Source of the DNA: Nymphaea colorata
Lineage: Eukaryota; Streptophyta; Magnoliopsida; Nymphaeales; Nymphaeaceae
Length of the DNA: 24,888 nucleotides
Assembly (NCBI RefSeq): GCF_008831285.2
Contig: NW_022205000.1
Location: forward strand, 1-24,888
Direction: 5' to 3'
Part shown: positions 1-10,344 of the stretch, in pieces
Numbering within the stretch: position 1 is the first letter of the stretch
Layout of the letters: each line of letters starts with the position of its first letter
Notes under the pieces: generated by a model
What the model was told of the DNA's origin: nothing
Databases searched by the model: none
What the model saw: the letters and a program-made list of their open reading frames with translations, nothing else
Made by a program: the position numbers and the translations under genes

Positions 1-110
1 AAAAATAGGAATCGGGTTGGATTCTTATTGTGACATCTGATTTCATATTCAGAATATGATGAGAAAATGGATTTAGATCAGTTTCAATTATGAAATCTGA
101 GTTTGGTCAG
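1..110. repeat. hAT-like GATTCAGAT-rich repeat, cut by window edge
   Basis: This stretch matches about 6546-6650 in the same orientation, sharing runs such as GTGACATCTGATTTCA and ATGGATTTAGATCAG. It therefore belongs to the internal part of the same family as the element at 6187-7188. The family's outer end (TAGGATGTCAA-type) is not visible here and would lie to the left of the window. It is non-coding. Confidence 0.6.
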
Positions 111-742
111 TTTGGATAAGGAAAAAATCAGATTCATAAGAACTTAGTACCCAAGATTATAATTGTTAACTTCATAAGGACTTATTATGCAAGATAATTG
201 GGTAATGCATCTTCCCATTTTCACGAAATAAATTACATAATTTATAACTATATTAATGTTAGCTTTGCAATATTTTCCAATAGTCCTGCTGTCAATAATG
301 GTATATGTCTGTTTATATGTGTATTTATAATCGTTGCCACCACGAAGTGTGATTTGTCACAGTCCCGTTTGTTGATGAGAACGAGTGACCAGACCGAGTC
401 AAGGTCATTTACTGCTAGCAAGGCCGCCTGAACCCACTTTGCAGCTCAACTAATCCTTAACTGAGAACAAGCCAATGGATGGCGCAGCTTGTGCTCGAAA
501 GGTTCGGACTACCAACTTCTAATTTCATTGATAAGATGTTGACCTTAACAAATCCCCATTAATATTGGACTCGTTCAAAAAGATGGGCACGTACACCGCT
601 GGTTCATACCTTCCGTTTATAAATGTGTCACAAATTATGAAACACAGTGTTAAGACCTTTGGTTCATATCTTAATGTATCTTAATACAGTCTATTATACG
701 CATGCCATCTGTTTGACTTTTAAAAGGCTCTCTCCTCATAGT
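111..742. other. gene-free stretch, nothing recognised
   Basis: Only short frames occur, the longest being 77 codons at 198-431. I see no domain motif, splice structure or RNA gene. A few CA- and TG-rich words occur but no clear repeat. Confidence 0.5.
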
Positions 743-831
743 TAGACCTGGGTGTCGGGCTGGGTCGCCACCGGGTACCTGGTACCGGGCCTGGTCGGGC
801 CCGGTGGTTTGGCCTGCCCGGACCGAAAACA
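743..831 (+). repeat. GC-rich hAT-type terminus, single-ended
   Basis: The stretch opens TAGACCTGGGTGTCGGGCTG and continues as a run of CGGGTC, CGGGCC and GGTACC words. It then drops abruptly into A/T-rich sequence. This composition is typical of one terminal region of plant hAT non-autonomous elements, whose ends start with TAG or CAG and carry repeated CCGGGC-like words. I found no inverted partner within the next 2 kb, so it is a lone or truncated end. The hAT assignment is by resemblance, not alignment. Confidence 0.4.
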
Positions 832-1816
832 AAAAATATTTTTTAAATTATAAAATAAATTTTTTAATATCAAATATATTTTAAATAATAAAGTGAAACG
901 TGCCTTCAACATTGTCTGCTAGCCTTTCAATTGGGACAACTGAAGCGTGCAGCATATAAAGCCCATGGGATTGGAACGTCAACACTTTGAAGATATTAGA
1001 AGATTCCAACGCCATATTCTCTTTCCTTACTTTGTCAGTCACATAGCCAAGCAAGCTTTGTGAGTTATTTGTGCTTCGGTTCAGAGTTTTTCAGGTCAAT
1101 CATTTATGCATTGGCTTTTTGGAAGCATTGTTTGGTCAAGATTTTCTGCACGGAAGAATGAAGCATGCACCGACAAAGATGCCTGCAGTTGTCGGCAAAG
1201 ACAACAACTATTTTATTTCTGAGAGGTTTGCGAAGGAATATTTCAAATGATGAGCTGAGTTAATAAGGATTTACGAATTAATTGAGCACTTTCCAAGGAA
1301 TTGTCCAGGATGAGTTTCAAGGTTTCTATCTTACATCTAAGATAGAGAGATTTCAAAACTGAACGACCTTTGGTATCCGATCAGAGGTTTGCCCACCGAG
1401 CTTCTTGGATCGCTTGAGAATAGAAAAGTTAGAAGTAAAGTGAAGGCTAGGATGAGCGATGATCTGATCGTTCGAGATCAAAGAGCAAACAGACAACCAA
1501 AGGGACAAAGTCTTACCATGCACGGGATCAGAATATCATGGAACAAAGTCTTACGATCAGAATATTTGTTTAGATATGATCAAATTCATGAGATCTTATT
1601 TTGGCAACTGAATTCTGTATAATTTACTAAAAGCAACGTTTTTATGTGAATATGACTCCAAACTTTAACTGTTGGCTAGGGACTTTCACTTCTGCAACTA
1701 TGATCACCTCTTTGCTCTTCCATCCTATCTTCCATGAAGGAATCGCTCTGCAAGGAAGCAGAACAAAACCAGATATCATCATCAATTTTGTCTATACCCT
1801 TCTTGACCTTCTGTTC
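832..1816. other. gene-free stretch, nothing recognised
   Basis: This is mixed-composition DNA with only short chance frames (77 codons at 1389-1622, 80 at 1646-1888). Neither shows motifs, exon borders or coding-like continuity. No tandem or inverted repeat was seen. Confidence 0.45.
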
Positions 1817-2022
1817 GGTGGTCAACTCGACCTGGTGTTTCCTTATGCATTTCTTAATAGATATAAAAATATTTGTATTCTTAATTAGTTTTTATATTCT
1901 TCCGTTCATTTTTCCCTTTTTTTTTTTGCTGATTTGCATCGAAATCGTTTACACTATTGAATTGGCCGGTTCACCAAATTGGCAGCATACATTGTCGACT
2001 TGATTTAGAAACCGGTTCTTAT
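1817..2022 (+). repeat. dispersed repeat family C, copy 1
   Basis: The stretch is similar to the reverse complement of 10791-11010. Shared words in the same order are GGTGGTC, TTATGCATTTCTTA, TTGCTGATTTGCAT, ATTGGCCGGTT and GGCAGCAT. Identity looks like roughly three quarters, with small indels. No protein is encoded. The superfamily is unknown. Confidence 0.6.
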
Positions 2023-3016
2023 GACACAACGATCAGACCATGAGGCAGCATTGAATGTTTGATTGCTTCAAAAATAAGTTAGGGAACATCTGGGCGTACG
2101 TTGTTTGTATTGGAATATATGGAGACTAGTTCTTGGGTTTCACAAGAGGAGTCGAGATCAAGTCAGCTCATATGTTGCTGCTTCAATCTCGAGAAGAGCT
2201 ATACCGAGCTCGACTGGTTCAAGCTAAATAAAATTTTTATTCATAATTAATTTTTATACATATTATTCCATTCAATTTTCCAAAATTGACAAATATATAT
2301 ATAATATGTTTTTTTATATGTATTTCATTCCATGAATTGAGAACCGGAGTGCAGAGCTTCTTTTGCTGCCCCCTTTTTTCGACCGTCACTCCTTCAATCA
2401 CCACTCAGTGCTACTTTTCTTGCCTTTACTACTATCAGATTTTAAACACAGGCATACAATAGACACTAACATTTTGAAGGCAAGAGTGGGAGTCGTCATT
2501 GTTGTAATGGAAAGGGGTTGTGGTTGTTCATAATGAAGGACGACACCGGACGCCTAGTAGTGGACTCTGTTTCCCCTTTTTCTGCCTCAGTTTGACATCG
2601 ATTAAGTATGGATATCATCTTCCGTCGGTTCTCCCTATAGCACTCTGGCAATAGCTTGGAAACTGCATCAATTCCATAAAAATACTGGCAATTTAGGAAC
2701 CCTTATCCAGATTGGCACACCCATATTCTCCTCAATCGATAAAGAGCACCTTGGATCCCATCTACTGCCAACCATCACTCTTCCACCCAGTTTCCATTCT
2801 CCCCTTCTAAAAACTACCCTGAGTTCGTCCTCACTCTGAACCCTTACAAGGAAAGCATCCCTCCCTAAGAAAGAGAACTTAGGGTTTGCAACTGGAATGT
2901 ATTTACTTAAATAATCTTATCGCCTTGAACAATTATCAAGCTGCTTTTGTATCTTCTCTTCCACAAATATTTGCGTTTTTTTTTTTTGGTTAAATTCAAG
3001 TTGTTGGAAGAGTCCT
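2023..3016. other. gene-free stretch, nothing recognised
   Basis: No frame has domain-like content and no exon structure was seen. The 2230-2335 portion is strongly AT-rich. The rest is unremarkable single-copy-looking sequence within this window. Confidence 0.45.
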
Positions 3017-4214
3017 AAGTCTGGTGCTCATGAAAAGTAAGTGATGTCGCTTGTTGTTTTCCACACTCGGTGTCTACGGCACGACCACAGATCGCCGCAG
3101 ATCACATCAATGGGACTTTTTTTAATTCCACATCCAGCACCTTGCTTGGCACACAAGATTACATCAACAAGACTTTTTCTTCACAACCCTTAACAACATA
3201 TTTCCAATGTCATGTTCTTCTCTTCTTGCCTTCTTTTATCTTCTTGCCACTTTTTAGCTTTTTTTCTTTTGGGTTTTTCAATTGAATGGCCTGCACTGCA
3301 TTTAGTAGACCGGGCCTGTTGGTAGGGCTGCACGACGGATCGACTCAGCTCAAACATCTTGTGCTCAAGGTCAAGCTCGAGTCAAACTCTTTATAGCAAG
3401 CTCGAGCTCGAGTTGACTAGACAAAATCAAGCTCAACATCAACTCGTTTAACTCACTTAACTTGTTCAGGCGTTAACTCATATAAGCATTAACTCGTGTA
3501 ATTTATGTAAGTGTTAAGGTTGCGTAAGCATTCTTTTGTGTAAGTGTTAACTCATGTGACTTGCGAAAATTTGTTTTTATCCTCAAAGTTTAAACCAGTG
3601 AATCGGTGAACTGGTTTTCGCAATATTATATAGAATACTGGTGTGAGTCGAGTAGAGTTTAAATGAGTTGTGTTCCTGAAACTCAAACTCGATTCACACC
3701 GGTACTCTATAATATTTGCCAAAACCGGTTCACTGAATCACTGGTTTTAACTTTGAGGGAAAAACAAATTTTCATATCTTATACGAGTTAATGCTTACAC
3801 AAGTTAACACCTAAACGAGTTAAATGGGTTAAACGAGTCTAGTTCGAGCTTGATTTTCTGTAGTCGAGTGGAGCTTGATCATGTTATAAGGAGCTTGACT
3901 CAAGTTTGAGCTGAGCTCAAGCTCAAGTTTTTTGAGTTGAATCAAGCCTGAGCTGGCTAATCTCATGTCCTACTTGTGAAGAAAAAGTCCTACGAATATG
4001 AATATGTTGAAAACTGGCAAGGAATTATGTTTTTAAGGGTTGTGAAGAAAAAGTCTTGTTAATGTAATCTTGGGTGCCAACTAGGTTGCTGGATGTGGAA
4101 ATAAGAAGTCCTGCAAATTAGAAAAAGTCTCATTGATGTGATCTGCGGCCGTGCCATAGACACCGACTGTGGAAAACAAGCGATATCACTTGCTTTTAAT
4201 GAGCACCAGACTCA
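3017..4214. repeat. imperfect palindrome of about 1.2 kb
   Basis: The left outer arm (about 3017-3210) is the near reverse complement of the right outer arm (about 4018-4214). Shared blocks include GTCTGGTGCTCAT, GCAGATCACATCAATG and CAAGACTTTTTCTTCACAA. Between them lies a second, inner fold-back (3323-3972) whose arms also pair. The whole region could form a very long hairpin if transcribed or single-stranded. The arms differ by scattered substitutions and short indels, so the structure is not recent. It may be one large fold-back element, or an inner element inserted near the centre of an older inverted repeat. Confidence 0.85.
3323..3972. mobile_element. fold-back hAT-like MITE, 650 bp
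   Basis: The ends are TAGGGCTGCACG on the left and, read in reverse, TAGGACATGAGA on the right. Both are followed by GAGCTCGAG/CAAGCTCAAG words. The two halves pair almost to the middle: the block at 3595-3618 pairs with 3721-3744, and 3636-3660 with 3679-3703, leaving a loop of about 18 nt. TAGGGCTG-type ends with GAGCT words are typical of a common plant hAT MITE group, and the element at 5759-6107 belongs to the same group. The flanking 8-mers match at only 4 of 8 positions, so no convincing target-site duplication remains. It has no coding capacity. Confidence 0.65.
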
Positions 4215-4930
4215 TTTTTTTAAAAGTTAACAGTAGAAAAGCTAGCTCTTCTTGATAAATCCTGTTTCACTTTTTATTTGGCTTACTAATCAACTGATCA
4301 ATTGGTCAAAGCAGGTAATTTTAAACAGTCGAAGAAAGAAACGGAATTTTGACAGAAGTCATTAAGAATGTCTTCAAGCTATGCAGAATTTGCCAAGTCA
4401 ATTTTTAAGATATGCAGTTCATTAGCTGATTTATTCGTGCCATCTCTTATTGTTAGATGTCATATGCAAAGTCTGGATGTTGCGAATTGTACATGACCTT
4501 GAAATTTGACGATTGAAAGCTCCAATCTGATCACATTTTATTTCACTACAGAAATGACATTTGGAAAACTTAAGAATGTAGGAAAACAATCAAAATTTCA
4601 AATCTCAAAGACTGATTGAAATCTTCCCATGCAACGGTTCTTAATTTTTGTCTCCTACATATGGGCCTAGTTGTTTAAAAGTATCAGACGATAAGGGTAA
4701 CGATCAATAACACAAATTCTGTAAGAGAGGAAGCCCTGGTACAGGTTGAGTCTTTCGATTCCGACGATGGAAACAATAGGCATGATGTAGGAAGAAGCTG
4801 ATGAGACTATACAAAAGAATGAGGAATGAAATCATAATCCAAGCCGACCCTGAAACAGAGCCTCAGGGGATTGATCGCATTCCCAGTCAGCCTTAAAGGG
4901 AATTGATTACAAGTTAGCACTCCATATCAG
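4215..4930. other. gene-free stretch, nothing recognised
   Basis: No frame exceeds 60 codons with any motif, and no repeat or RNA gene is visible. A CACTACAG word near 4545 is only a chance resemblance to a CACTA end. Confidence 0.45.
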
Positions 4931-5066
4931 AGTGGAGTCAGAAATTTTCTTTAAACTTCAACCTTTAAAGAACACTCTAAGTTTAAATTTCAATCTTTAA
5001 GGGGTACTTATATGCAAATAAAGTAAATTTGATAGGCCAGTGTGCCTACAACATTACTTCGCCACT
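4931..5066. mobile_element. short AGTGG-ended element, 136 bp
   Basis: The stretch starts AGTGGAGTCAGAAATTTTC and ends ACTTCGCCACT, so both ends resemble the common plant repeat end AGTGGCGGAGCCAG and its complement. The inside is short, AT-rich and non-coding, with two TTTAAAG-type words. The insertion in the LRR pseudogene at 16382-16492 shows the same kind of end. A weak flanking duplication (ATCAG on both sides, slightly offset) is possible. Superfamily not assigned. Confidence 0.4.
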
Positions 5067-5414
5067 GCATCAGCCCAATTGGAAGTCTTCTCTTAAATTT
5101 GGTAGTCTATTATAGCTTTCATGGATGAATGGTCCCAAAATGCACCTTTGAGACACTTTTATCCAGCATATGAGGGTGTATCTGTGACACTCAACTCTTT
5201 TATCTTTTTGCATTTTATTAAATTTTTGAAATACCAATATGGATCAGACAAAAGTTCTTGCGTGCGCTAATACCTTGTCCTCGATGGAGCATTATAGACA
5301 CCCAATCCAACCCAAACCGATGGATGGGATGGATGGAATTCCAAGAATATAATATGTTGTCACAAAAGTACATCTCCACAAACAAACAGGCGACTAAGTT
5401 TACTTTTTGTTTTC
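5067..5414. other. gene-free stretch with possible repeat fragment
   Basis: Around 5300-5345 there is ATGG-rich low-complexity sequence (GATGGATGGGATGGATGG). The 64-codon frame at 5258-5452 runs into the tandem repeat and is not considered coding. Confidence 0.4.
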
Positions 5415-5540
5415 AGGTCAGTTTGATGAAGGGAACTACACCACAGGGATAAATTATCACCACTTTGAGGTCAGTTGGATGAAGGGAACTACACCACAGG
5501 GATAAATTATCACCACTTTGAGGTCAGTTGGATGAAGGGA
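5415..5540. repeat. 53-bp tandem repeat, 2.4 copies
   Basis: Units start at 5415, 5468 and 5521, each with AGGTCAGTTKGATGAAGGGA. The first two are full 53-bp units that differ at one position (T against G in the GTTTGAT/GTTGGAT word); the third breaks off after about 20 bp. The near identity indicates a recent duplication. No protein reading is suggested. Confidence 0.95.
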
Positions 5541-5668
5541 ATATCTTATAGGAGAATGATCTCATTATATCCTTTTGAGGGAAGAAGCCACCCAAGAATT
5601 TAAACATTCAGCACGAAAAGGCTCAGATACAGTGATGGGGCAAACCATTCAACACGAGTGAGTGCTGT

Positions 5669-5956
5669 CAAAATTAAAACTAAGAAGTGAATCAGTAACA
5701 CTTGCACATGCCATGAGCTGACTACAAAGGGACCTCACACCACTTCAGCACACACTTGTAGGGCTGTATACGGGCTGAGTCAAAATTGAGCTTGTTCAGC
5801 TTGGCTCAAGTTTGAGTTCAGCTATGCAAGGTCAGCTTGAACTCCATGCGATAGACCTAGCCACAGCTCGAGCATGACCCTTTTAAGCTCGTTCACCAAC
5901 TCCCCATTTGACCTGATTTCTTTTTTCGGTTTTAAGTTTGAAAATTTTCAAAAGAA
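5669..5956 (+). repeat. dispersed direct repeat, copy A
   Basis: This 288-bp segment matches 16055-16344 in the same orientation at high identity, from CAAAATTAAAACTAAGAAG to TTCAAAAGAA. It contains about 90 bp of flanking DNA plus the left half of the hAT-type MITE at 5759-6107. The shared unit is therefore larger than the MITE: either a segmental duplication or a MITE carried inside a larger repeat. Confidence 0.85.
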
Positions 5957-6107
5957 GGCCTGGAATAATGGTTTACTCAAGTTCAATCAAATCAATTTTA
6001 TAGAACTCGAACTTGACTTGTTTATAATCATGCTTTTGATTAAGCTTGAGCTTAACAGAGCAAATACAAGTCGAGCTTGAGTTGGCTCGACTCGTTTTAC
6101 AGCTCTA
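5759..6107. mobile_element. hAT-type MITE, 349 bp
   Basis: The left end reads TAGGGCTGTATACGGGCTGA and the right end, reversed, reads TAGAGCTGTAAAACGAGTCG. Both are followed by GAGCTTGAG-like words. The right flank is TCCACATG. In the second copy the left flank is TCCACTTA, so an 8-bp hAT-style target-site duplication (6 of 8 matches) can be reconstructed; copy A lost its left one by a 9-bp deletion. The 68-codon frame inside (5874-6080) is not coding. Confidence 0.7.
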
Positions 6108-6186
6108 TCCACATGACACACACAAATGGACTAGTCCCCTGTTTATAATGGTGAAACATGTCAGTTGGAGTGAGGAAGCTTCAACC

Positions 6187-7188
6187 TAAGGATGTCAATA
6201 TGTCTGATTTGAATTGAATGTCCAAGCCAACTGCTCCAAAAACATTTGGATGAAGAAAAGAAATTTACTAATCAACTAAAAAATCAGATAGGATTTGAAA
6301 TTAAGAACTGACATCCGATTAGATTTAGATTCATATATGCATAAACATCCAAACGGATTCAGATTTAGTTATATAAAAATATTCAATCGAATTCAGATTC
6401 ACATTCCAATATACAAAAGTATCCTATCAGAACCAGATGGGACTTAATTTAAATAAAAAGTATACATTCAATGCTCTTAACAGTTTTTAAATCAGCCAGA
6501 TTTAGTTCAAAATATGGATTTAGATTCAAATTCGTATATGAATATAAAAATAGGATTCAGGCCAGATTCTGATTGTGACATCTGATTTCAGATTCAGATT
6601 AGGATGAAAAAAATGGATTTAGATCAGATTCAAATTATGAAATCTGATTTCAGATGAGAAAAAAAAATAGATTCAGATGAGATTCAGATTGTGGAATCTG
6701 ATTTCGGATTCAAATTTGGATATGACTTTTTTTTCATTTGTCTGGGAGCTCAACATCGACGGACAGTTAATAATATATTTTATTTGAATCCGATTCATTG
6801 GGTATCCCATCCATCCTTGCAGATTTTCCCACTTTTCAAACATTTTTCATTTTTATTTTTTGTATTTAGGTCCATCGATTTTTTAAGAAAAACAAGGTCA
6901 GCCGTTCTCTCGAGTCCTCCCAACTCCTCCAAGAGTATCGGTGACGACTGTCCACGATGTTCTTAATGAGAAGGTTGTGGAATATTACTTGAGCTTTTCC
7001 AAGAGTACACCCAAAATTGCGTAACGTACCAGCATGCTGGAGCTTGTGGACATTCAGAAATGGTTCAATATTTGGGTGGCGGCCTTTTCGATATGAGTAA
7101 TTACTGAAAACTAAATCTAAACTGAATTAGTATCCGATCCGATACTTATATATATCAAAATGGTTCCATATATCCATTGACAGCGCTA
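6187..7188. mobile_element. hAT-like element rich in GATTCAGAT, about 1 kb
   Basis: It opens TAAGGATGTCAATATGTCTG and ends with ATCCATTGACAGCGCTA, a decayed version of the family end CCATTGACATCCCTA. The body is dominated by GATTCAGAT, GATTTAGAT and GGATTCAG words (6350-6720). Other members or ends lie at 1-110, 7411, 10622, 12803-13205 and 15823-16040. Flanking 8-mers do not agree, so the exact limits are uncertain. The 91-codon frame at 6691-6966 has no recognisable content. Confidence 0.5.
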
Positions 7189-7246
7189 ACTCCATAAAGC
7201 CACGTGTTCAGACGGGGTCATAGCTATTTACGCTCATGTCCCACTT

Positions 7247-7264
7247 GTGTATATATATACATAC

Positions 7265-7296
<32 letters not shown>

Positions 7297-7306
7297 GCAG
7301 AGAGAT
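7247..7306. repeat. compound microsatellite (AT)n (ACAT)n (AG)n
   Basis: Runs of GTATATATATAC, ACATACATACATATATATAT and AGAGAGAGAGAG follow one another, ending in GGCAGAGAG. This is simple-sequence DNA. Confidence 0.95.
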
Positions 7307-7840
7307 TAAAAACCTTTAAATGCAGAAGAAATTTATTTTGATTGGATTTGAAGCATCAAAGGTAAAAAAGGGCAACACCATAGCCAATGTTCCCATAGCC
7401 TAGCCCTTGCTAGGGATGTCAATGGATCGGATTTGGATCAGATATATCTTTTACCATATCCAATTTTTCAGATATTCTATATTCAGATTCAGATATGAAT
7501 TCAGATTCAGATGAAAAACAGTTTATATCATATCCGAATCCGATTTTAAAATGTATATCCGAATTCTATCCATATCCAATTTACAAGTTATTTTGAATCT
7601 GATCCGAATCCAAATTTTAAATTATATCTGAATCTGATCCGAATCCGATCCGAATCCAACTTTTAAGTTATACCCGAATCCAACTTTTAAGTTGAATCTG
7701 ACCTGAATCTGATTTATGACTTTTAAACCATATGCAAATCTGATCCAAATTCGATTTATGTGTCAAAAATTTATAGTAAACACCAAATGAACTACCAATA
7801 TTAACGTTGGTGATAATTGTCAAGCTTATTAAGGGAGAGA

Positions 7841-7866
7841 GAGAATATATATATATATATATATAG
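7841..7866. repeat. (GA)n(AT)n microsatellite
   Basis: A GAGAGAGA run is followed by about ten AT repeats. It lies directly against the left edge of the ARM-repeat gene fragment and may mark the fragment's junction. Confidence 0.9.
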
Positions 7867-8345
7867 CCAAGTTATCAAAAGCAGTCTTTGGGAGTTCTAG
7901 CCAAGTTATCAGCCTGCCAAGAGAACAAAAAGTACATAGCAAGAGCAGGTGCTGTCCCTCACGTTCTTGATTTATCAGCCGACATCTCTACCCTCATTAG
8001 CGAAAGCTGTGCCGTGATCCTTGAATGGCTTGTGGCAAACAGTTGAATTCAATTTCTTGTTGATGCATGTGCTGTTGCTTTAGGCCTGCAACCTATAGTC
8101 ACCAACTTGCTATGCTTTCTGCAAAATCCAATTTCAAACCATGTGCTTAGGAAGCTAGCTTTAGGGTCATTAGTTGGTATATGCCATCAAGGGAAGAGTC
8201 TGTAAACAAAGGTTCCTCTTATGCTAATGGCATTTCTATTATTCTGCCTCTCCTAAAAGACTCGAACTATGAAAGATTGAAATCCAAGAAATGGCCATTA
8301 ACTTGGTGTTCTGCTTCTATTGTCTGCAAATACTAAAATGAAAAT
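7867..8345 (+). pseudogene. decayed ARM-repeat fragment, U-box (PUB43/44-like) type
   Basis: Reading from about 7879 gives LGVLAKLSACQENKKYIARA, then AGAVPHVLDLSADIS and SCAVILEWLVANS. A TGA stop follows at 8044-8046, and the same frame continues with FLVDACAVALGLQPIVTNLL and LRKLALGSLVGICHQGKSL up to a TAA at 8203-8205. Homology-like reading then slips to another frame (VNKGSSYANGISIILPLLKD) and again near 8280 (IQEMAINLVF). The leucine and alanine pattern with EN, AGAVP, LV and LL spacing is typical of armadillo repeats. It resembles the C-terminal half of plant U-box/ARM E3 ligases of the PUB43/44 group, an assignment made from memory of the family. No U-box is present. Two stops and at least two frameshifts make it a pseudogene fragment. 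It lies inside the TIR-bounded element at 7411-10622. Confidence 0.65.
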
Positions 8346-8970
8346 CATAGGTTAAGAAAGAGAAAGGGGACAGCAAATTGGTAGCTTTGAAACTTCACAT
8401 TTTTAAAATGAAAATTTACACCTTAGATTCTCGCACATTTTCGTAACTGTTTCCCCAAAAACACAGCTTGTTCGCACGTTTCTAGGCCCATCTCTCTATT
8501 GATTCCTGCAGATTGATGTAAAATTAGCTCAGAGATAAGGAAAGACCAGACATTTCTAGCAGCCAAACACTCTTCTGCGAATTTGTTAACCTTTCTGATT
8601 CAATGCATATAAAATATCGACAAAAAGTAGACCAGCAAGATTTTGTTCAGAAAATGGAAATAGATCACCGTTCCTTTAACTTTGCAAACAACTCATGCAC
8701 GACATGACACTCTAGTTTCTTGACCATCAAATTTGAGAAAAGAAAAACAACAAACAAGAGATAGAAATAAGACCCATTTTGAAATAAAGAATGGGGACAG
8801 TTTGGGATCTCAACTTCAAGTCTGGACAAAAAAATAGAGAAGAATCCGATAGAGAGAATCATACTGCATGAAAACGAGTGCTGAGTTTCTTCCTCATCTT
8901 CCCTCCACCGATCCCTTCTTCCTCTACAGCGACTCGAGCCACGCCCACTTGACATCCCAACCGACATATG
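8346..8970. other. undefined sequence inside the hAT-like element
   Basis: The longest frame is on the minus strand at 8665-8967 (100 codons). Its first 35 residues are Arg-, Ser- and Glu-rich and the rest is hydrophobic and Phe-rich. It has no recognised domain and no good splice borders, so I do not call it a gene. Composition changes sharply at about 8970, where very AT-rich DNA begins. Confidence 0.4.
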
Positions 8971-10344
8971 TTAGAAAAAACAAAAATGCAAAAAAAGTTA
9001 TTTATTACTTAATTTTCACATGGTTGGTTAAGATGTTTTAACTGTTACCTTATCAATTTTCTTTATAAGCTCTTCATGCTCATAATTTATCATATTTGAC
9101 TTCTATGTCTTCAAGTTGTTTAAGGACGCTTTAAATTATTTTCACATATATTTTTTGATAAATTCTCTTTTTTTAAATACTTGTCGAAAACAAATAGTAT
9201 ATTCTATTGAACAGCTAGTATGTTTGACTTTTGTATTTTTTTTTACATTAACTGTGCATATTGAACATTGATAGGTCTATTTTTAAATAAAAACATATTT
9301 TAATTGAGTAAACTATTATTTCATGATGATCTCTTATTAAGAATTATTAAATCAAGTGACCCACATTATTTATCATTTAAAAAAAACATTGTTTAATGTT
9401 TTTTCATTTCATTGGGTTAATTGAAATAGTTTGTGTTACATCCGTAAAAAGAGTATTCAATGATATATCAAATAATTTATTAGTCCTTTTATCTTCATTA
9501 CAATAGTTGTTTTTTTTACATAAAATTGTATAATTACTCCAATGATATATAAGATAGTTTATTAAATCTTACGATTTGTTGTCTGCCTACTAGTTAGAGG
9601 CTTTTATTTTCAAGTTTCTGAATTATGTGTTATATATCAAATTCTTAAGTTTTTGAATGAATTCTATGATTATACAAAGTAATTTTCTTGATTGATTAAA
9701 TAAGTAAATTGATAATTTGATAAATAAACTTTTTTATATGCTTAGCAGTTTTTTCATATTGAGATTATGCACAATGAAGATGCTTTCAATTTAAAATGAA
9801 TATCATAATATGTTTAAGATTCCTATTTATTATAAAACATTTTTTTTAAGTTAGTTTTTTAAAAAATTATATTTTTGGGTATCTTTTTTTTTTCATGTGA
9901 TGTACATGCCAATATTTTTTTTAAACCTACTATTTTTAAAATATATAATATAACTATTATTGTAACCAAATTGAGATAACGGTCCATTAAAAAATTTGTA
10001 CCTCTAAAATTGTATGTTTCAATTTTTTAACAATTCCCATTTTGTTGAATTTCTTGGTTGAAGTTTTCTTTATTATTTCACTTACATAAATATATTATTT
10101 AAGATATCATGCTTAGTTCATGTGTTTGCTTGATTACAAAAAAAATTAATTCAACATAGTATTATTTAATTAATTAATTAGTTTTATATGATATAGTTTT
10201 AAATATTTTAAGTTAAATGATGTATATGATTTCTATAAGAATATTATTATATGCAACTCCATGGAAGTTAGTTCTTAGTCAGATTATACTATATGTAATA
10301 TTTATGTTCCTTTTGTGTCATGATGTTAAGTTAGTGCGTTACCA
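8971..10344. other. very AT-rich core, no coding content
   Basis: This stretch of about 1.4 kb consists mainly of A- and T-runs, with a TTAATTAATTAATTAG run near 10167-10182. All six frames are broken by dense stops. No gene, RNA gene or ordered repeat is visible. Strong AT richness between GC-bearing TIR regions is common in non-autonomous hAT elements. Confidence 0.55.

Noticed and set aside
4540-4560. CACTACAGAAATG as the left end partner for the CACTA terminus at 15580
   Set aside because: It matches CACTACAAGAAA only in part, and an 11-kb element with no transposase relics spanning many older nested repeats is implausible.
8665-8967. 100-codon minus-strand frame with Arg/Ser-rich start
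   Set aside because: No domain, no splice borders, and a hydrophobic low-complexity second half. It sits inside a non-autonomous transposon.
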